DNA of 64,000 bases from an uncultured Pelagibacteraceae bacterium (GCA_902544135.1 CACCBF010000004.1:1-64000), one strand, 5' to 3'; counted from the first letter of the stretch, positions 9,846-19,163 are shown. The notes: generated by a model from the letters alone, not told the origin. Numbers and translations: made by a program.

Positions 9846-10309
9846 TGAACTTAAAAGAATTATATCAAGAAATAATTTTAGAGCATGGAAAGAACCCTCG
9901 AAATTTAGGGAAAACTGAAAATTTTAATAAAGATGCAAAAGGCAATAATCCATTATGTGGAGATAATGTACATGTATATCTTAAATTAAATGACCAAAGA
10001 AAAGTTGAGGATATTTCTTTCGAGGGAAGTGGATGTGCAATATCAATGGCATCAGCTTCTATAATGACTGATTTGATTAAAGGTAAAAGTGATAATGAAG
10101 CTAAAGAAATAATAGAGGATTTTTTAGGAATGATTAAAGAAAATCCTGAACTTAAAAATAATATTTTAAAAGAGGACGACAAAACAAAATTGATGTGTTT
10201 ATCAGGTGTTAAACAATATCCAATGAGAGTTAAATGTGCTACCTTATCATGGCACACTTTGGTATCTGCAATGGAAAATGATGGGAAAGAAATAACTACA
10301 GAAAATTAA
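9845..10309 (+). CDS. sufU: SufU-type sulfur transfer / scaffold protein
   Basis: A 154-residue IscU-fold protein of the SufU type. It keeps three conserved cysteines in NPLCGDNVHVYL, FEGSGCAISMAS and MRVKCATLSWHTL, and the ~20-residue insertion before the last Cys (KNNILKEDDKTKLMCLSG) that separates SufU from IscU. In Gram-positive bacteria SufU is a zinc protein that activates SufS; here it sits straight after sufS, implying the same partnership. Confidence 0.92.
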   Translation: MNLKELYQEIILEHGKNPRNLGKTENFNKDAKGNNPLCGDNVHVYLKLNDQRKVEDISFEGSGCAISMASASIMTDLIKGKSDNEAKEIIEDFLGMIKENPELKNNILKEDDKTKLMCLSGVKQYPMRVKCATLSWHTLVSAMENDGKEITTEN

Positions 10310-10311
10310 TT

Positions 10312-10608
10312 ATGGAAGTAAAAAATAAGATAATTGAGGAAATTAAAAAAATTTATGATCCTGAATTGCCAGTGAACATATATGAACTTGGTTTAATTTA
10401 TGATATACAAGTAAACGGTCATAAAGCTGAAATTAAGATGACATTAACTTCACCGAATTGTCCTGTTGCAGAAAGTTTACCAAAAGAAGTAAAAGAGGGT
10501 GCAATGCAAGTAGAGGGAATAGATGATGTAAATCTTGAATTGGTTTGGGATCCTCCTTGGAATAAAGATATGATGTCAGATGCAGCGAAATTGGAGTTAA
10601 ACTTATAA
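10312..10608 (+). CDS. sufT: MIP18/DUF59 family Fe-S maturation protein SufT
   Basis: A 98-residue DUF59 (MIP18) domain protein. The family core is visible as DPELPVNIYELGLIYDI and MTLTSPNCPVAESLP, with the conserved Cys in the latter, ending in LVWDPPWNKDMMSDAAK. Members in suf operons (SufT) help mature or deliver Fe-S clusters to client enzymes. It lies 2 bases after sufU and overlaps sufA by one base. Confidence 0.92.
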   Translation: MEVKNKIIEEIKKIYDPELPVNIYELGLIYDIQVNGHKAEIKMTLTSPNCPVAESLPKEVKEGAMQVEGIDDVNLELVWDPPWNKDMMSDAAKLELNL

Positions 10609-10940
10609 TGAACCCTATTATTAAATTAAGTGATAATGCAGCTTTAAAAATTAAAGAAATAATGTCTAACGCTGAAAAAAATGCGATAGGTGTAAGAGTT
10701 TCTGTAAAATCAGGTGGTTGTGCAGGTATGTCATACGTAATGGAATATTCAAGAGAGGTAAATCCTAATGATGAGTTGATTGAAGATAAAGGAGTAAAAG
10801 TTTACATTGATTCGGCGGCAGTTATGTATCTCTTAGGCACTGAGATGGATTATAAAAAGGAAGATTTCTCATCATCATTTGTCTTCAATAACCCCAATGA
10901 AACCGAGCGTTGTGGCTGTGGAGAGTCTTTTAAAGTATAG
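10608..10940 (+). CDS. sufA: A-type Fe-S carrier protein (SufA/IscA/ErpA)
   Basis: A 110-residue HesB/IscA-family carrier that receives clusters and transfers them to apo-enzymes. All three ligand cysteines are present: one in SGGCAGMSYVMEY and two in the C-terminal ERCGCGESF. It closes the iscR-sufBCDSUTA operon. Sequence alone does not separate SufA from ErpA; the symbol rests on operon context. Confidence 0.9.
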   Translation: MNPIIKLSDNAALKIKEIMSNAEKNAIGVRVSVKSGGCAGMSYVMEYSREVNPNDELIEDKGVKVYIDSAAVMYLLGTEMDYKKEDFSSSFVFNNPNETERCGCGESFKV

Positions 10941-10996
10941 TCCCATTTTGAACATATCAGAGTTGCAATAAACGCATAGATTGATAATATCTTTCT

Positions 10997-11167
10997 ATGA
11001 ACATCTTTGAAATCAGAAATTTGCAAAATAGCGAAGACAGAAAAGAGAAGAGAAAAAATTTTTTAAGATCTCTTATAAAGTCTGTTGATACTGGAGCAAA
11101 TGGAACACTTGATTACATTGTTAAAAAAGGTTCTGGCAAAAACAAAATTGCTAAAACTAGACAATAA
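10997..11167 (+). CDS. small unknown protein (56 residues)
   Basis: An ATG-initiated frame of 56 codons between sufA and glnA, starting with MNIFEIRNLQN and ending KNKIAKTRQ. It is strongly basic and charged, has a predicted helical N-terminal half (EDRKEKRKNFLRSLIKS) and no hydrophobic segment. No clear Shine-Dalgarno sequence precedes it. It lies 56 bases after sufA and its stop is 2 bases from the glnA stop, so it may be read through from the suf operon. I do not recognise the family; coding status is supported only by the balanced amino acid mix and by filling the gap exactly. Confidence 0.45.
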   Translation: MNIFEIRNLQNSEDRKEKRKNFLRSLIKSVDTGANGTLDYIVKKGSGKNKIAKTRQ

Positions 11168-11169
11168 AA

Positions 11170-12576
11170 TTAACAACTGTAATACATCTCGAACTCAATA
11201 GGATGAGGTGTGTGCTCAAAATTGTGTATTTCTTCAAACTTTAGCGCAATGTAAGCATCTATTTGATCATCAGTAAATACATTACCTTGTTTTAAGAAAT
11301 CTCTATCTTTATCAAGACTTTCCATTGCTTCTCTTAAAGATCCACAAACAGTAGGAATTTTCTTAACTTCATCCTCTGATAAAGCATAAAGATCTTTATC
11401 AAATGATTTACCTGGATCAATTTTATTCTTAATTCCATCTAATCCAGCCATTAACATTGAAGCGAATGTTAAATATGGATTACCAGCAGCATCACCAAAT
11501 CTAATTTCACATCTAGCTGCTTTTTTACTTAAAGTGATAGGAATTCTGCAAGATGCTGATCTGTTTCTTGCCGAATAAGCTAATAAAACTGGAGCTTCAA
11601 ATCCTGGAATTAGTCTTTTGTAACTATTCGTTGTAGCATTTGAAAAAGCATTTATAGCTTTTGCATGTTTTAAAATTCCACCGATGTAGTGTAAAGCTGT
11701 ATCGGATAAACCAGCATATTTATCACCAGAAAATAATGCTTTATCACCTTTCCAAATCGATTGGTGAACGTGCATACCTGAACCATTATCACCTTTAACA
11801 GGTTTAGGCATAAATGTGGCTGTCTTACCAAATGAGTGAGAAACCATGTGAACAGCATATTTATAGAGTTGTAGGTTATCTGCTTGGTCCACAAGAGTTC
11901 CAAAATACATTCCAAGTTCATGTTGACTAGGTGCAACTTCGTGATGGTGTTTTTCAACTTTAATCCCCATTTCCTTCATTGCTTTTAAATATTCACTTCT
12001 CATATCCTGTTCACTATCAACAGGAGGAACTGGGAAATAACCGCCTTTAATTCCTGGTCTGTGACCCATGTTTCCATTCTCATATTCTTTGCCTGAATTG
12101 TAAGGACCTTCCTTACTATCTATTTTAAATCCAGTTTCATTCATGTCATTTTTAAATCTTACATCGTCGAATACAAAAAATTCAGCTTCAGGACCAAAAA
12201 ACGCTTTATCTCCAATTCCTGAACTTTTTAGATATGCCTCAGCTTTTTTAGCTGTTCCTCTCGGATCTCTTTCGTAAGGATCTTTTTTAATTGCATCTAA
12301 AACATCACAAAAAAGGTTTAAAGTGTTATGAGATGTAAATGGATCAACAATTGCTCTAGAATTATCTGGTTTTAGGATCATGTCAGACTCATTAATTGCT
12401 TTCCAACCGGCTATAGATGAACCATCAAAAAAAATTCCATCTTTCAACATATCCTCATCAACCATTTTAGCATCCATGGTCACATGTTGAAGTTTTCCTC
12501 TTGGGTCAGTGAATCTTAAATCTACGTATTCAATTTCTTTATCTTTTATAACTTTTAGTACATTGCTTGAACTCAT
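11170..12576 (-). CDS. glnA: glutamine synthetase type I
   Basis: GlnA makes glutamine from glutamate, ammonium and ATP, the main ammonium-assimilation step. Diagnostic segments are [32 protein letters not shown], the ATP-binding [12 protein letters not shown] region and NRSASCRIP. Tyr397 in [11 protein letters not shown] is the adenylylation site of GSI-beta enzymes, so covalent regulation by GlnE is likely. Length of 468 is normal. A GGAGG Shine-Dalgarno lies just upstream. It is divergent from the ybaK-like gene. Confidence 0.97.
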   Translation of the reverse strand: MSSSNVLKVIKDKEIEYVDLRFTDPRGKLQHVTMDAKMVDEDMLKDGIFFDGSSIAGWKAINESDMILKPDNSRAIVDPFTSHNTLNLFCDVLDAIKKDPYERDPRGTAKKAEAYLKSSGIGDKAFFGPEAEFFVFDDVRFKNDMNETGFKIDSKEGPYNSGKEYENGNMGHRPGIKGGYFPVPPVDSEQDMRSEYLKAMKEMGIKVEKHHHEVAPSQHELGMYFGTLVDQADNLQLYKYAVHMVSHSFGKTATFMPKPVKGDNGSGMHVHQSIWKGDKALFSGDKYAGLSDTALHYIGGILKHAKAINAFSNATTNSYKRLIPGFEAPVLLAYSARNRSASCRIPITLSKKAARCEIRFGDAAGNPYLTFASMLMAGLDGIKNKIDPGKSFDKDLYALSEDEVKKIPTVCGSLREAMESLDKDRDFLKQGNVFTDDQIDAYIALKFEEIHNFEHTPHPIEFEMYYSC

Positions 12577-12652
12577 TTATAGCCTCCGTAATTCCGTGAG
12601 TTGTGATATCAAATAAAGATTGATAAATAATCCTCTTTTACTTAATAACACC

Positions 12653-12669
12653 TATGCATTTTTAACATA
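12653..12669 (-). promoter_or_regulatory. candidate nitrogen-response operator upstream of glnA
   Basis: Read on the glnA strand, the site is TATG-TTAAAAA-TGCATA, ending 76 bases before the glnA ATG. The same pattern TATG-N7-TGCATA, there as a perfect palindrome, lies 72 bases before the amt start codon (42189-42207). Two nitrogen-assimilation genes sharing pattern and position suggests a common regulator; no protein is identified. Confidence 0.4.
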
Positions 12670-12715
12670 AGTGTATAATGAAATTAGATAAATAACTAAC
12701 AATTAGGAGTTGAAA

Positions 12716-13195
12716 ATGACTGCAAAGGATAAAGAGCCTGTTAAAAGAGTTGAGAAGATAATAAAGGAATTTGACAAGAATTTAAATGTAAGTCTCTTAA
12801 AAACATCAGCAAGAACAGCCTTAGAGGCAGCCACTTCCTTAAATTGCGATGTTGGAGCAATCGTCAAAAGCTTACTTTTCAAGACAGACAATAAGTATGC
12901 TTTATTCTTGGTAGCTGGGGATAAAAAGGCTTCTTTAAAAAAGATAAAAAAAAATATTAAATTTTCTGATGTTTCAATGGCTTCTGCTGATGAAGTAAAA
13001 AGTATAACCGGATATACTATTGGAGGTGTTTCACCAGTAGGTCATAAAAACAATGTTGATATTTACATAGATAACTCATTAGAAAGATTCGACTTTTTGT
13101 TTGCTGCAGCTGGACATCCTAATTGCATATTTAAAATAAGCTTTTTAGATTTAAAAAAAATTACAAAGGGTGTAATTGAAGATATAATAGAATGA
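12716..13195 (+). CDS. YbaK/EbsC-type aminoacyl-tRNA deacylase
   Basis: A ~160-residue YbaK-domain protein, a free-standing editing enzyme that hydrolyses mischarged tRNA (Cys-tRNA-Pro or related). KSLLFKTDNKYALFLVAG contains the conserved lysine, GYTIGGVSPVGH is the GxxxPxG-type substrate loop, and AAAGHPNCIFKIS is the C-terminal motif. I chose ATG 12716 because AGGAG lies 6 bases upstream; the frame extends two codons to a TTG. It overlaps the next gene by 4 bases. Confidence 0.9.
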   Translation: MTAKDKEPVKRVEKIIKEFDKNLNVSLLKTSARTALEAATSLNCDVGAIVKSLLFKTDNKYALFLVAGDKKASLKKIKKNIKFSDVSMASADEVKSITGYTIGGVSPVGHKNNVDIYIDNSLERFDFLFAAAGHPNCIFKISFLDLKKITKGVIEDIIE

Positions 13196-14091
13196 AACAA
13201 CCAAGTTTATTTGATTATCTTTTACTAATTTTTTTAGCACTAATTTGGGCATCTGCTTTTTTTAATATCAAAATTGCGACTTATTCATTCGGACCCATTA
13301 CAATTGCATTTTTGAGAGTTTTTTTTGGAGCAATACCTGTTCTATTACTTTGTTACTATAAAAAAATAAAGGTGGAGGCATTTTCTAAAGACTGGCACTG
13401 GTTTGCTATGATTGGTTTTATAAATTTAGTTGCGCCTTTTTATTTAATTGCTTACGGCGTGCAATCTGTTCAAAGCAATTTAGCAGCAATATTAATGTCA
13501 ACAACACCATTAAGCTCTACAGTATTAGGTCATTTTTATACTAAAAATGAAAAATTTAATTTTGTTAAAACAATTGGCATTTTAATAGGTTTTTCTGGAA
13601 TACTATATCTATTCTCTGACAATATTTTGATTAACGAAAATAATATTCTATCTGCATTATTAATTCTCCTAGGTTCAACTTGTTATGTAATAGGCGGCGT
13701 TTTAACTCTTAGAATTAGTAAGAAAAAAAATGAAAATGTGACAGGTTCAATACTAATTTGGGCCGTGATAATTTTGATACCAATTGTAAGTTTTGCAGAA
13801 CAACCATGGAATATAAATCCTAGATTAGATTCTACAATATCAGTAATGTATTTAGGTTTAGTCTCGACAGGAATAGCATGGCTATTAAGATTTAAAATTT
13901 TAGTGAAAAATGGATTAATCTTCCAATCACAAGTTTCTTATTTAATCCCAATTTTTGGAACAATTTTAAGTTATATATTCTTAAAAGAGCTAATTACTTT
14001 TAAAGTTTTAATCTCCTTGATCGCAGTTTCAGTTGGAATTTATTTTGTAAGAAAAGCAGATAATAACTCCAGTAAAATCAATGCTGATTAA
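13192..14091 (+). CDS. EamA/DMT-family transporter
   Basis: A 299-residue integral membrane protein with about ten hydrophobic segments in two EamA repeats, each ending in a GIxYL / GIYFV-type helix. The first repeat opens with [15 protein letters not shown], and [17 protein letters not shown] is the repeat-end loop. DMT-family members export amino acids, sugars or metabolites; the substrate is not predictable. It overlaps the ybaK-like gene by 4 bases and is likely cotranscribed. Confidence 0.9.
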   Translation: MKQPSLFDYLLLIFLALIWASAFFNIKIATYSFGPITIAFLRVFFGAIPVLLLCYYKKIKVEAFSKDWHWFAMIGFINLVAPFYLIAYGVQSVQSNLAAILMSTTPLSSTVLGHFYTKNEKFNFVKTIGILIGFSGILYLFSDNILINENNILSALLILLGSTCYVIGGVLTLRISKKKNENVTGSILIWAVIILIPIVSFAEQPWNINPRLDSTISVMYLGLVSTGIAWLLRFKILVKNGLIFQSQVSYLIPIFGTILSYIFLKELITFKVLISLIAVSVGIYFVRKADNNSSKINAD

Positions 14092-14102
14092 CACAATTTG
14101 AA

Positions 14103-14131
14103 GTTGTAAATCTTATTGACCCATTTACAAC
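14103..14131. promoter_or_regulatory. inverted repeat (ScfR-like half-sites) upstream of aldehyde dehydrogenase
   Basis: Two perfect 9-base arms, GTTGTAAAT (14103-14111) and ATTTACAAC (14123-14131), flank 11 bases. The arms contain TTGTAAA/TTTACAA, the same half-site repeated between scfR and aceA. A regulatory link through ScfR is inferred. As a hairpin it could also end transcription of the preceding transporter, but no T-run follows. Confidence 0.45.
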
Positions 14132-14165
14132 ATTATCAAAAAGGTCTTTAATTATATTTATAAAA

Positions 14166-15884
14166 ATGGCTAAGAAAAAAAGGAAAAAAGCTGTAAATAA
14201 AAAAAGAAAGAAAATAAAAAAGTCGATTAAAAAAAGAAAAAAACTTAAAGCGGTACGACAAAAAAAACTTTCTTCAGTAAAAAAACCTAAAAAAATTCTT
14301 AAGTCAAAATCAAAAAAACGTAAAAAAAGAGGAGTAAAAATGAGTGCAGAAGCGATGAAAGTGTCATCTGTATTAGATACCTCTCATTTAAAGGTTAAAT
14401 TTCCATTTAAGGCTAAATATGGAAATTACATAAATGGAAAATTTGTGGAACCTAAATCAGGCAAATATTTTGATAATGTTAGTCCGATTTCTAATGAGAA
14501 AATCTGTTCAGTTGCACGTTCAAATGAGCAAGACGTTGAAGCGGCATTAGATGCAGCTCACGCAGCTTTCCCTGAGTGGGGAAAGACAGACATCACTACA
14601 AGATCAAACATCTTGTATAAAATTGCTGATGTTTTAGAAAAAAATCTAAATTTATTAGCCGTAGCTGAATGTTTAGATAATGGAAAACCTATCAGAGAAT
14701 GTATGGCGGCAGATTTACCTTTGGTTATTGATCATTGGAGATATTTTGCCGGGGTAATTAGAGCGGAAGAGGGATCTATCGCTGAGATTGCTAATAATCA
14801 ATACTCATACAATTTTCATGAACCATTAGGAGTAGTTGGTCAGATAGTTCCGTGGAATTTCCCATTATTAATGGCGACATGGAAGTTAGCACCAGCACTT
14901 GCTGCAGGAAACTGTTCAGTTTTAAAACCAGCTGAGCAAACTCCAGCATCAATTATGGTAATGATGGAACTAATTGGAGATTTATTGCCTCCAGGAGTAG
15001 TTAACATTGTTAGTGGTTTTGGATTAGAAGCAGGTAAACCTTTAGCGTCCTCTAAAAGAGTTGCTAAAGTTGCATTTACTGGTGAAACAACAACCGGAAG
15101 ATTGATTATGCAGTATGCTGCACAAAACATAATTCCAATTACTTTGGAATTAGGTGGAAAATCTCCGAATATTTTCTTTGAAGATGTTATGGAAAAAGAT
15201 GATGACTTCTTTGATAAATGTATCGAAGGTTTTGTGATGTTCAATCTTAACCAAGGTGAAGTTTGTACTTGTCCAAGTAGAGCTTTAATACAAGAGTCAA
15301 TCTATGATAAATTCATGGAAAGAGCTATTGCTAGAACTAAAGCTGTTGTTCAAGATAATCCTTTAAAAATGGAAACTATGATTGGAGCTCAAGCATCTGT
15401 AGAGCAAATGGAGAAAATAAAATCTTATCTAGAGCTTGGTAAAAAAGAAGGTGCTAAAGTTCTGACTGGTGGTAGCGTTGCTAAGTTAAATAGTGGATTG
15501 GAGAAAGGAAACTATATCCAACCTACTGTTTTCGAAGCTAAAAACGACATGCGTATATCACAAGAAGAAATCTTTGGACCTGTTGTATCTGTGATTAAAT
15601 TTAAAGATGAAGCAGAAGCATTAAAAATTGCTAATGATACTCTTTATGGTTTAGGCGCAGCTGTATGGACCAGAAATGGAAACATAGCTCACAGAATGGG
15701 AAGAGCGATACAAGCAGGGATAGTATGGACTAATTGCTATCATGCTTATCCTGCTCACTCTCCGTTTGGTGGTTACAAACAATCTGGAGTTGGTAGAGAA
15801 ACTCACAAAATGATGCTTAATCATTACAGACAGAATAAGAACTTACATGTTTCTTATGCTGAGAAAAAATTAGGCTTCTTTTAA
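14166..15884 (+). CDS. NAD-dependent aldehyde dehydrogenase (AldB/acetaldehyde dehydrogenase II type) with lysine-rich extension
   Basis: The core (from residue 59) is a ~513-residue aldehyde dehydrogenase oxidising an aldehyde to its acid. [18 protein letters not shown] binds [18 protein letters not shown] carries the general-base Glu, and [15 protein letters not shown] holds the catalytic Cys in the form typical of AldB/ExaC/AcoD enzymes. The DUF779 gene that follows is the usual partner of that group. Residues 1-58 are almost half Lys/Arg. An in-frame ATG at 14340 has GAGGAG five bases upstream and could be the main start; 14166 has no visible Shine-Dalgarno. I give the full frame because the extension uses varied Arg and Lys codons. 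Confidence 0.9.
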   Translation: MAKKKRKKAVNKKRKKIKKSIKKRKKLKAVRQKKLSSVKKPKKILKSKSKKRKKRGVKMSAEAMKVSSVLDTSHLKVKFPFKAKYGNYINGKFVEPKSGKYFDNVSPISNEKICSVARSNEQDVEAALDAAHAAFPEWGKTDITTRSNILYKIADVLEKNLNLLAVAECLDNGKPIRECMAADLPLVIDHWRYFAGVIRAEEGSIAEIANNQYSYNFHEPLGVVGQIVPWNFPLLMATWKLAPALAAGNCSVLKPAEQTPASIMVMMELIGDLLPPGVVNIVSGFGLEAGKPLASSKRVAKVAFTGETTTGRLIMQYAAQNIIPITLELGGKSPNIFFEDVMEKDDDFFDKCIEGFVMFNLNQGEVCTCPSRALIQESIYDKFMERAIARTKAVVQDNPLKMETMIGAQASVEQMEKIKSYLELGKKEGAKVLTGGSVAKLNSGLEKGNYIQPTVFEAKNDMRISQEEIFGPVVSVIKFKDEAEALKIANDTLYGLGAAVWTRNGNIAHRMGRAIQAGIVWTNCYHAYPAHSPFGGYKQSGVGRETHKMMLNHYRQNKNLHVSYAEKKLGFF

Positions 15885-15899
15885 ACAAATAATATATAC

Positions 15900-15926
15900 T
15901 GGCCCATGATTCGATATCATGGGCCA
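15900..15926 (+). terminator. perfect 11-bp hairpin between aldehyde dehydrogenase and DUF779 gene
   Basis: Arms TGGCCCATGAT (15900-15910) and ATCATGGGCCA (15916-15926) pair perfectly around a 5-base loop. It begins 16 bases after the dehydrogenase stop and has no T-run, so it is a weak or processing-type intercistronic hairpin rather than a standard terminator. It covers a possible upstream ATG (15919) of the next gene. Confidence 0.6.
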
Positions 15927-15936
15927 GAGAAAAAAT

Positions 15937-16290
15937 ATGAAAGTATCTGCAACACGTTCGGCTTTAAGCTTATTATCTGAATTAAAAGAAAAGTATGGTG
16001 AAAAATTGATGTTTCACCAATCCGGAGGATGTTGTGATGGGAGTGCGCCTATGTGTTTTCAGGAAGGTGAATTTCCTTTAGGTGATAATGATATAAAATT
16101 AGGTGAAATTGGAGGCGTCCCATTTTACATGAATGGAGACCAATATGAAAAATGGAAACACACTGATTTAACAATAGATGCAGTAAAAGGTATTGGTGGA
16201 ATGTTTTCATTGGATAATGGCACAGGAAGAAGATTTTTAACAAAATCTGAAATTTGTCTTGTTGTCGATAATGATAATCCAAATCATTAA
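15937..16290 (+). CDS. DUF779 family protein
   Basis: A ~117-residue DUF779 protein. The family hallmark HQSGGCCDGSAPMCF (conserved cysteines) is near residue 30, followed by the FYMNGDQYEKW and LDVVKG-like segments and a C-terminal GRRFLTKSE. DUF779 genes are regularly found next to AldB/ExaC-type aldehyde dehydrogenases, as here, and may bind metal through the Cys motif; the biochemical role is not established. I prefer ATG 15937 to ATG 15919, which lies inside a strong hairpin and has no ribosome site. Confidence 0.88.
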   Translation: MKVSATRSALSLLSELKEKYGEKLMFHQSGGCCDGSAPMCFQEGEFPLGDNDIKLGEIGGVPFYMNGDQYEKWKHTDLTIDAVKGIGGMFSLDNGTGRRFLTKSEICLVVDNDNPNH

Positions 16291-16311
16291 ATAATCTCAA
16301 AATTTTTTAAA

Positions 16312-16782
16312 ATGTCTATTTATCTTAGTTCCCAAAAAATAATTAAAGAATGGATTGATTATAATAATCACATGAATGTTTCTTACTACCTTTTAATTTT
16401 TGATAAATATGGCGCAGATACGTTAAATAATATCTTCAAAATGGGAGAACATTCAGCAAAAACAACAGGTAAAAGCACTATGATTGTTGAGTCAAATATT
16501 ACTTATAATCAAGAATTAAAGGTTAATGATGAAGTAGATATTAATTTGATTTATTTCGATCATGATAAAAAAAGACTTCAATATAAAATGGAAATGATCC
16601 ATAAAGAAAAAAAATACTTAGCATCGACCATTGAAATATTAGCTTTGTACGTTGATCTTAATACTAGAAAAGTTTCTGAGTTTGAAAATGAAAAGGTAGA
16701 AATTATGGATGATTACATAAAGAAATATTCTTTAAGTTTTAAGAATGATAATTTAAAGTTTTCGTCAAAACTAAAAAAGTAA
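16312..16782 (+). CDS. hotdog-fold acyl-CoA thioesterase
   Basis: A 156-residue 4HBT-like thioesterase. IKEWIDYNNHMNVSYYLLIFD contains the D-x3-HMN-x3-Y active-site pattern, and TMIVESNITYNQELKVNDEVDI is the second conserved strand region. This form resembles thioesterases found with carnitine/betaine catabolism genes, but none is adjacent, so the acyl substrate is open. It follows DUF779 by 21 bases and ends before a strong bidirectional hairpin. Confidence 0.82.
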   Translation: MSIYLSSQKIIKEWIDYNNHMNVSYYLLIFDKYGADTLNNIFKMGEHSAKTTGKSTMIVESNITYNQELKVNDEVDINLIYFDHDKKRLQYKMEMIHKEKKYLASTIEILALYVDLNTRKVSEFENEKVEIMDDYIKKYSLSFKNDNLKFSSKLKK

Positions 16783-16787
16783 TTATC

Positions 16788-16816
16788 ATAACTTCCAGTC
16801 CACCACTGGAAGTTAT
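16788..16816. terminator. bidirectional terminator-like hairpin
   Basis: Perfect 12-bp arms ATAACTTCCAGT and ACTGGAAGTTAT enclose the loop CCACC. It sits between the convergent stops of the thioesterase (16782) and the GYD gene (16825) and can serve both. The flanking T-tracts are weak. Confidence 0.7.
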
Positions 16817-16824
16817 AATCTAAA

Positions 16825-17142
16825 TTACTGACCAGGTGCTTTATAACCAATTTTACTTGCTTTTGATGTAGCTTTAGTAAAATCAATAGCCTCTAGCATT
16901 GTTAAATTTTTAACTGCACCAGATCCCTCAACAACTAATTTAATTGCTGCAAAGTCATCGAAACTTGGCATTTCTGCTACAACAACAAAATCAAATGAAC
17001 CTCTTACAATATCCATGCTATGCATAGTTCCCCCCATAGCTTTTGTAAGTTGCTCTACTACAGCTTTTCTGTCACTAGTTGGATCTTTTAAAAAACCTTG
17101 AAAAGCTTTTTCAGTGTAGTTTCCCATTATATATGCTTTCAT
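16825..17142 (-). CDS. GYD domain protein
   Basis: A 105-residue GYD-family protein with a ferredoxin-like dimeric alpha/beta fold. Typical segments are YIMGNYTEKAFQGFLKDP at the N-terminus, VVEQLTKAMGGTMHSMDIVRGSFDFVVVAEMP in the middle and a late VKNLTMLEAIDF. An AAGGGG ribosome site lies just upstream of the ATG. The family's function is unknown. It stands between the inositol-type ABC operon and the thioesterase gene. Confidence 0.88.
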   Translation of the reverse strand: MKAYIMGNYTEKAFQGFLKDPTSDRKAVVEQLTKAMGGTMHSMDIVRGSFDFVVVAEMPSFDDFAAIKLVVEGSGAVKNLTMLEAIDFTKATSKASKIGYKAPGQ

Positions 17143-17210
17143 ATGTTACCCCTTTCTTTTTTTTAAAAATATTATAGCAAAATTTATGTATGTAGAAGTG
17201 GTATATTTGT

Positions 17211-18005
17211 CTAATTATTTTCTATTCGGTCCATTTCTTTAAGTTCGACTTCTAACTTATCTAATTCCTCGCCACCTGCCATCATGCTTAAAAGTTTTTC
17301 TCTAGATATATCTTTTTTTTGAAATGTTCCCATGCTTTTTCCTCGATTTAAAACTGTAAAACTATTTCCAACAGGATAAGCATGATGAACGTTGTGTGTT
17401 ATTAAAATTACGGCTAAACCTTGCGATGCTGCTTTAACAATATATTTCAGGACCATTGAAGCTTGATGCACACCTAATGCTGACGTTGGTTCATCTAATA
17501 CTAAAACTTTTGCTCCAAAATAAATTGCTCTAGAAATAGCGAGACATTGTCTTTCACCTCCAGACATCGTACCGACAGCTTGTGATGGGTCTCTCACATC
17601 GATACCTATTTGACCCATTCTTTCTGCAGCTATGCTGTTTGCTTTTTCAATGTCAAAAGTTTTAAAAAAAGGTAAACCTTTTTGTGGTTCTCTACCCATA
17701 AAAAAATTTCTAGTAACACTCATAAGGGAAACCAACGCTAGATCTTGATAAACAGTACCTATCCCAATATCCAAAGCATCTCGTGGTGAGTCAAAAACTA
17801 TTTTTTTATCTTCAAAAATAATTTCACCTTCATCAGGCTTATGAACCCCTGCTAAAGTTTTTATCAAAGTAGATTTTCCAGCTCCATTGTCACCAAGTAA
17901 GCACATTATTTCGCCTTTTTTTAGCTTCATGGTGACGTCTTTTAAAGCAATCACTTTACCAAAAAATTTACTTATATTATTGAATTGAACTAAATATTCA
18001 GACAT
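17211..18005 (-). CDS. sugar/cyclitol ABC transporter ATP-binding protein (FrcA-like)
   Basis: A 264-residue single-domain ABC ATPase of the carbohydrate-uptake 2 class. Walker A is [10 protein letters not shown] near residue 37, the signature is [14 protein letters not shown] and Walker B is [23 protein letters not shown] follows the switch His. Unlike RbsA-type proteins, which carry two fused ATPase domains (~500 residues), this has one, as in FrcA. It is the last gene of the binding protein-permease-ATPase set and overlaps the permease by one base. Confidence 0.92.
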   Translation of the reverse strand: MSEYLVQFNNISKFFGKVIALKDVTMKLKKGEIMCLLGDNGAGKSTLIKTLAGVHKPDEGEIIFEDKKIVFDSPRDALDIGIGTVYQDLALVSLMSVTRNFFMGREPQKGLPFFKTFDIEKANSIAAERMGQIGIDVRDPSQAVGTMSGGERQCLAISRAIYFGAKVLVLDEPTSALGVHQASMVLKYIVKAASQGLAVILITHNVHHAYPVGNSFTVLNRGKSMGTFQKKDISREKLLSMMAGGEELDKLEVELKEMDRIENN

Positions 18006-19132
18006 TACTTGGTCTCCGTAACCTTTTTTCTAATATAATTGTTGAATACAACTGCGATTAACATCATTGCACCTAAAAAAACCTTAAACCAATCAGTATC
18101 AACGTCTGTATAAAAAATTCCCATTGATACAGTACCAAAAATAATAGCGCCCAATGCTGCTCCGATGGCAGAGCCATAACCTCCAGTCAAAAGACAGCCG
18201 CCAACCACGGCAGCTGCTATTGCTTCCAATTCTTTTAAAGTTCCTCTCATAGTATCTGCAGAACCTGCATCTAAAACTTGAATACAAGCAAATATTGTCG
18301 ATGCTACAGCTGTTCCAATAAATAGACTTATTTTTACTCTTCCAACAGGCACACCAACATTTGTAGCACCAACTTTATCTCCACCTGATGCAAATATCCA
18401 ATTTCCATATCTAGTTTTCATAAGTATCCAAGTCGCAAATAATGTAAGAGCAATAAACCATATTACTGATGGTGGAATACCTGTAGCTAATGGTGTACCG
18501 TCAGTTCTCAGTGCAATTAATTTCATCGATCCCAGCCATGTGAATAACCATTGAAAAGTATCAGTTGCAAACAACCAAGCAATTGGATCATCCTCTATTA
18601 AAACTCTTAATCCTGGTACTTGAGTTCTTCCTGTAATTAATCTCGTAATAGCCAAAGTTGCCCCTCTTAAAATGAACAACATTGCTAGTGTTACTATAAA
18701 GGATGGAAGACCTGTTTTTACTACCATTATACCATTGAAATAACCAATTAGTACTGCCATAGCAAAAGCAAAAATAATACTTGTCCATAAAGGCCAGCCC
18801 CAATAAATTGCAGGTATAGCGATACAGATTCCTGCAAAACCAATCATTGAACCAATTGATAAATCAAACTCTCCACCTATCATTAACATTGCAGCAGCGA
18901 TAGCAATAATTCCTAAATTAGCTGAAACATCTAAAAAATTTAATGTCCCATAAGCGCTAAACATTCCAGTGTCACCAGCAACTATTCCAAAAAAAATAAA
19001 AACTAAAATTGAGCCGCCCAAAGCACCAAGCTCTGGTCTGTTTAATAAAACTCTTAGAGGTGAAATTTTTTTAAGTCTTTCATCTTGTCCACTATCTTTT
19101 TTAGATTGAATACTCTCTGATTTTACAGACAT
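18005..19132 (-). CDS. sugar/cyclitol ABC transporter permease
   Basis: A 375-residue inner-membrane permease of the ribose/fructose/inositol class (BPD_transp_2). After a polar N-terminus it has about ten hydrophobic segments; [20 protein letters not shown] and [21 protein letters not shown] are the conserved loop and EAA-like regions. Adjacent iolG and iolE make myo-inositol or a related cyclitol the best guess for substrate. It is separated from its binding-protein gene by a strong terminator hairpin. Confidence 0.92.
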   Translation of the reverse strand: MSVKSESIQSKKDSGQDERLKKISPLRVLLNRPELGALGGSILVFIFFGIVAGDTGMFSAYGTLNFLDVSANLGIIAIAAAMLMIGGEFDLSIGSMIGFAGICIAIPAIYWGWPLWTSIIFAFAMAVLIGYFNGIMVVKTGLPSFIVTLAMLFILRGATLAITRLITGRTQVPGLRVLIEDDPIAWLFATDTFQWLFTWLGSMKLIALRTDGTPLATGIPPSVIWFIALTLFATWILMKTRYGNWIFASGGDKVGATNVGVPVGRVKISLFIGTAVASTIFACIQVLDAGSADTMRGTLKELEAIAAAVVGGCLLTGGYGSAIGAALGAIIFGTVSMGIFYTDVDTDWFKVFLGAMMLIAVVFNNYIRKKVTETK

Positions 19133-19163
19133 ATAAAAATTATAATTTAAAGATGACTAAAAA

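Noticed and set aside
9865-10257. 130-codon open frame antisense to sufU
   Set aside because: The plus strand holds all SufU cysteine motifs; the antisense frame has no recognisable domain.
14840-15244. 134-codon open frame antisense to the aldehyde dehydrogenase
   Set aside because: Shadow of the conserved NAD-binding and catalytic region on the other strand.
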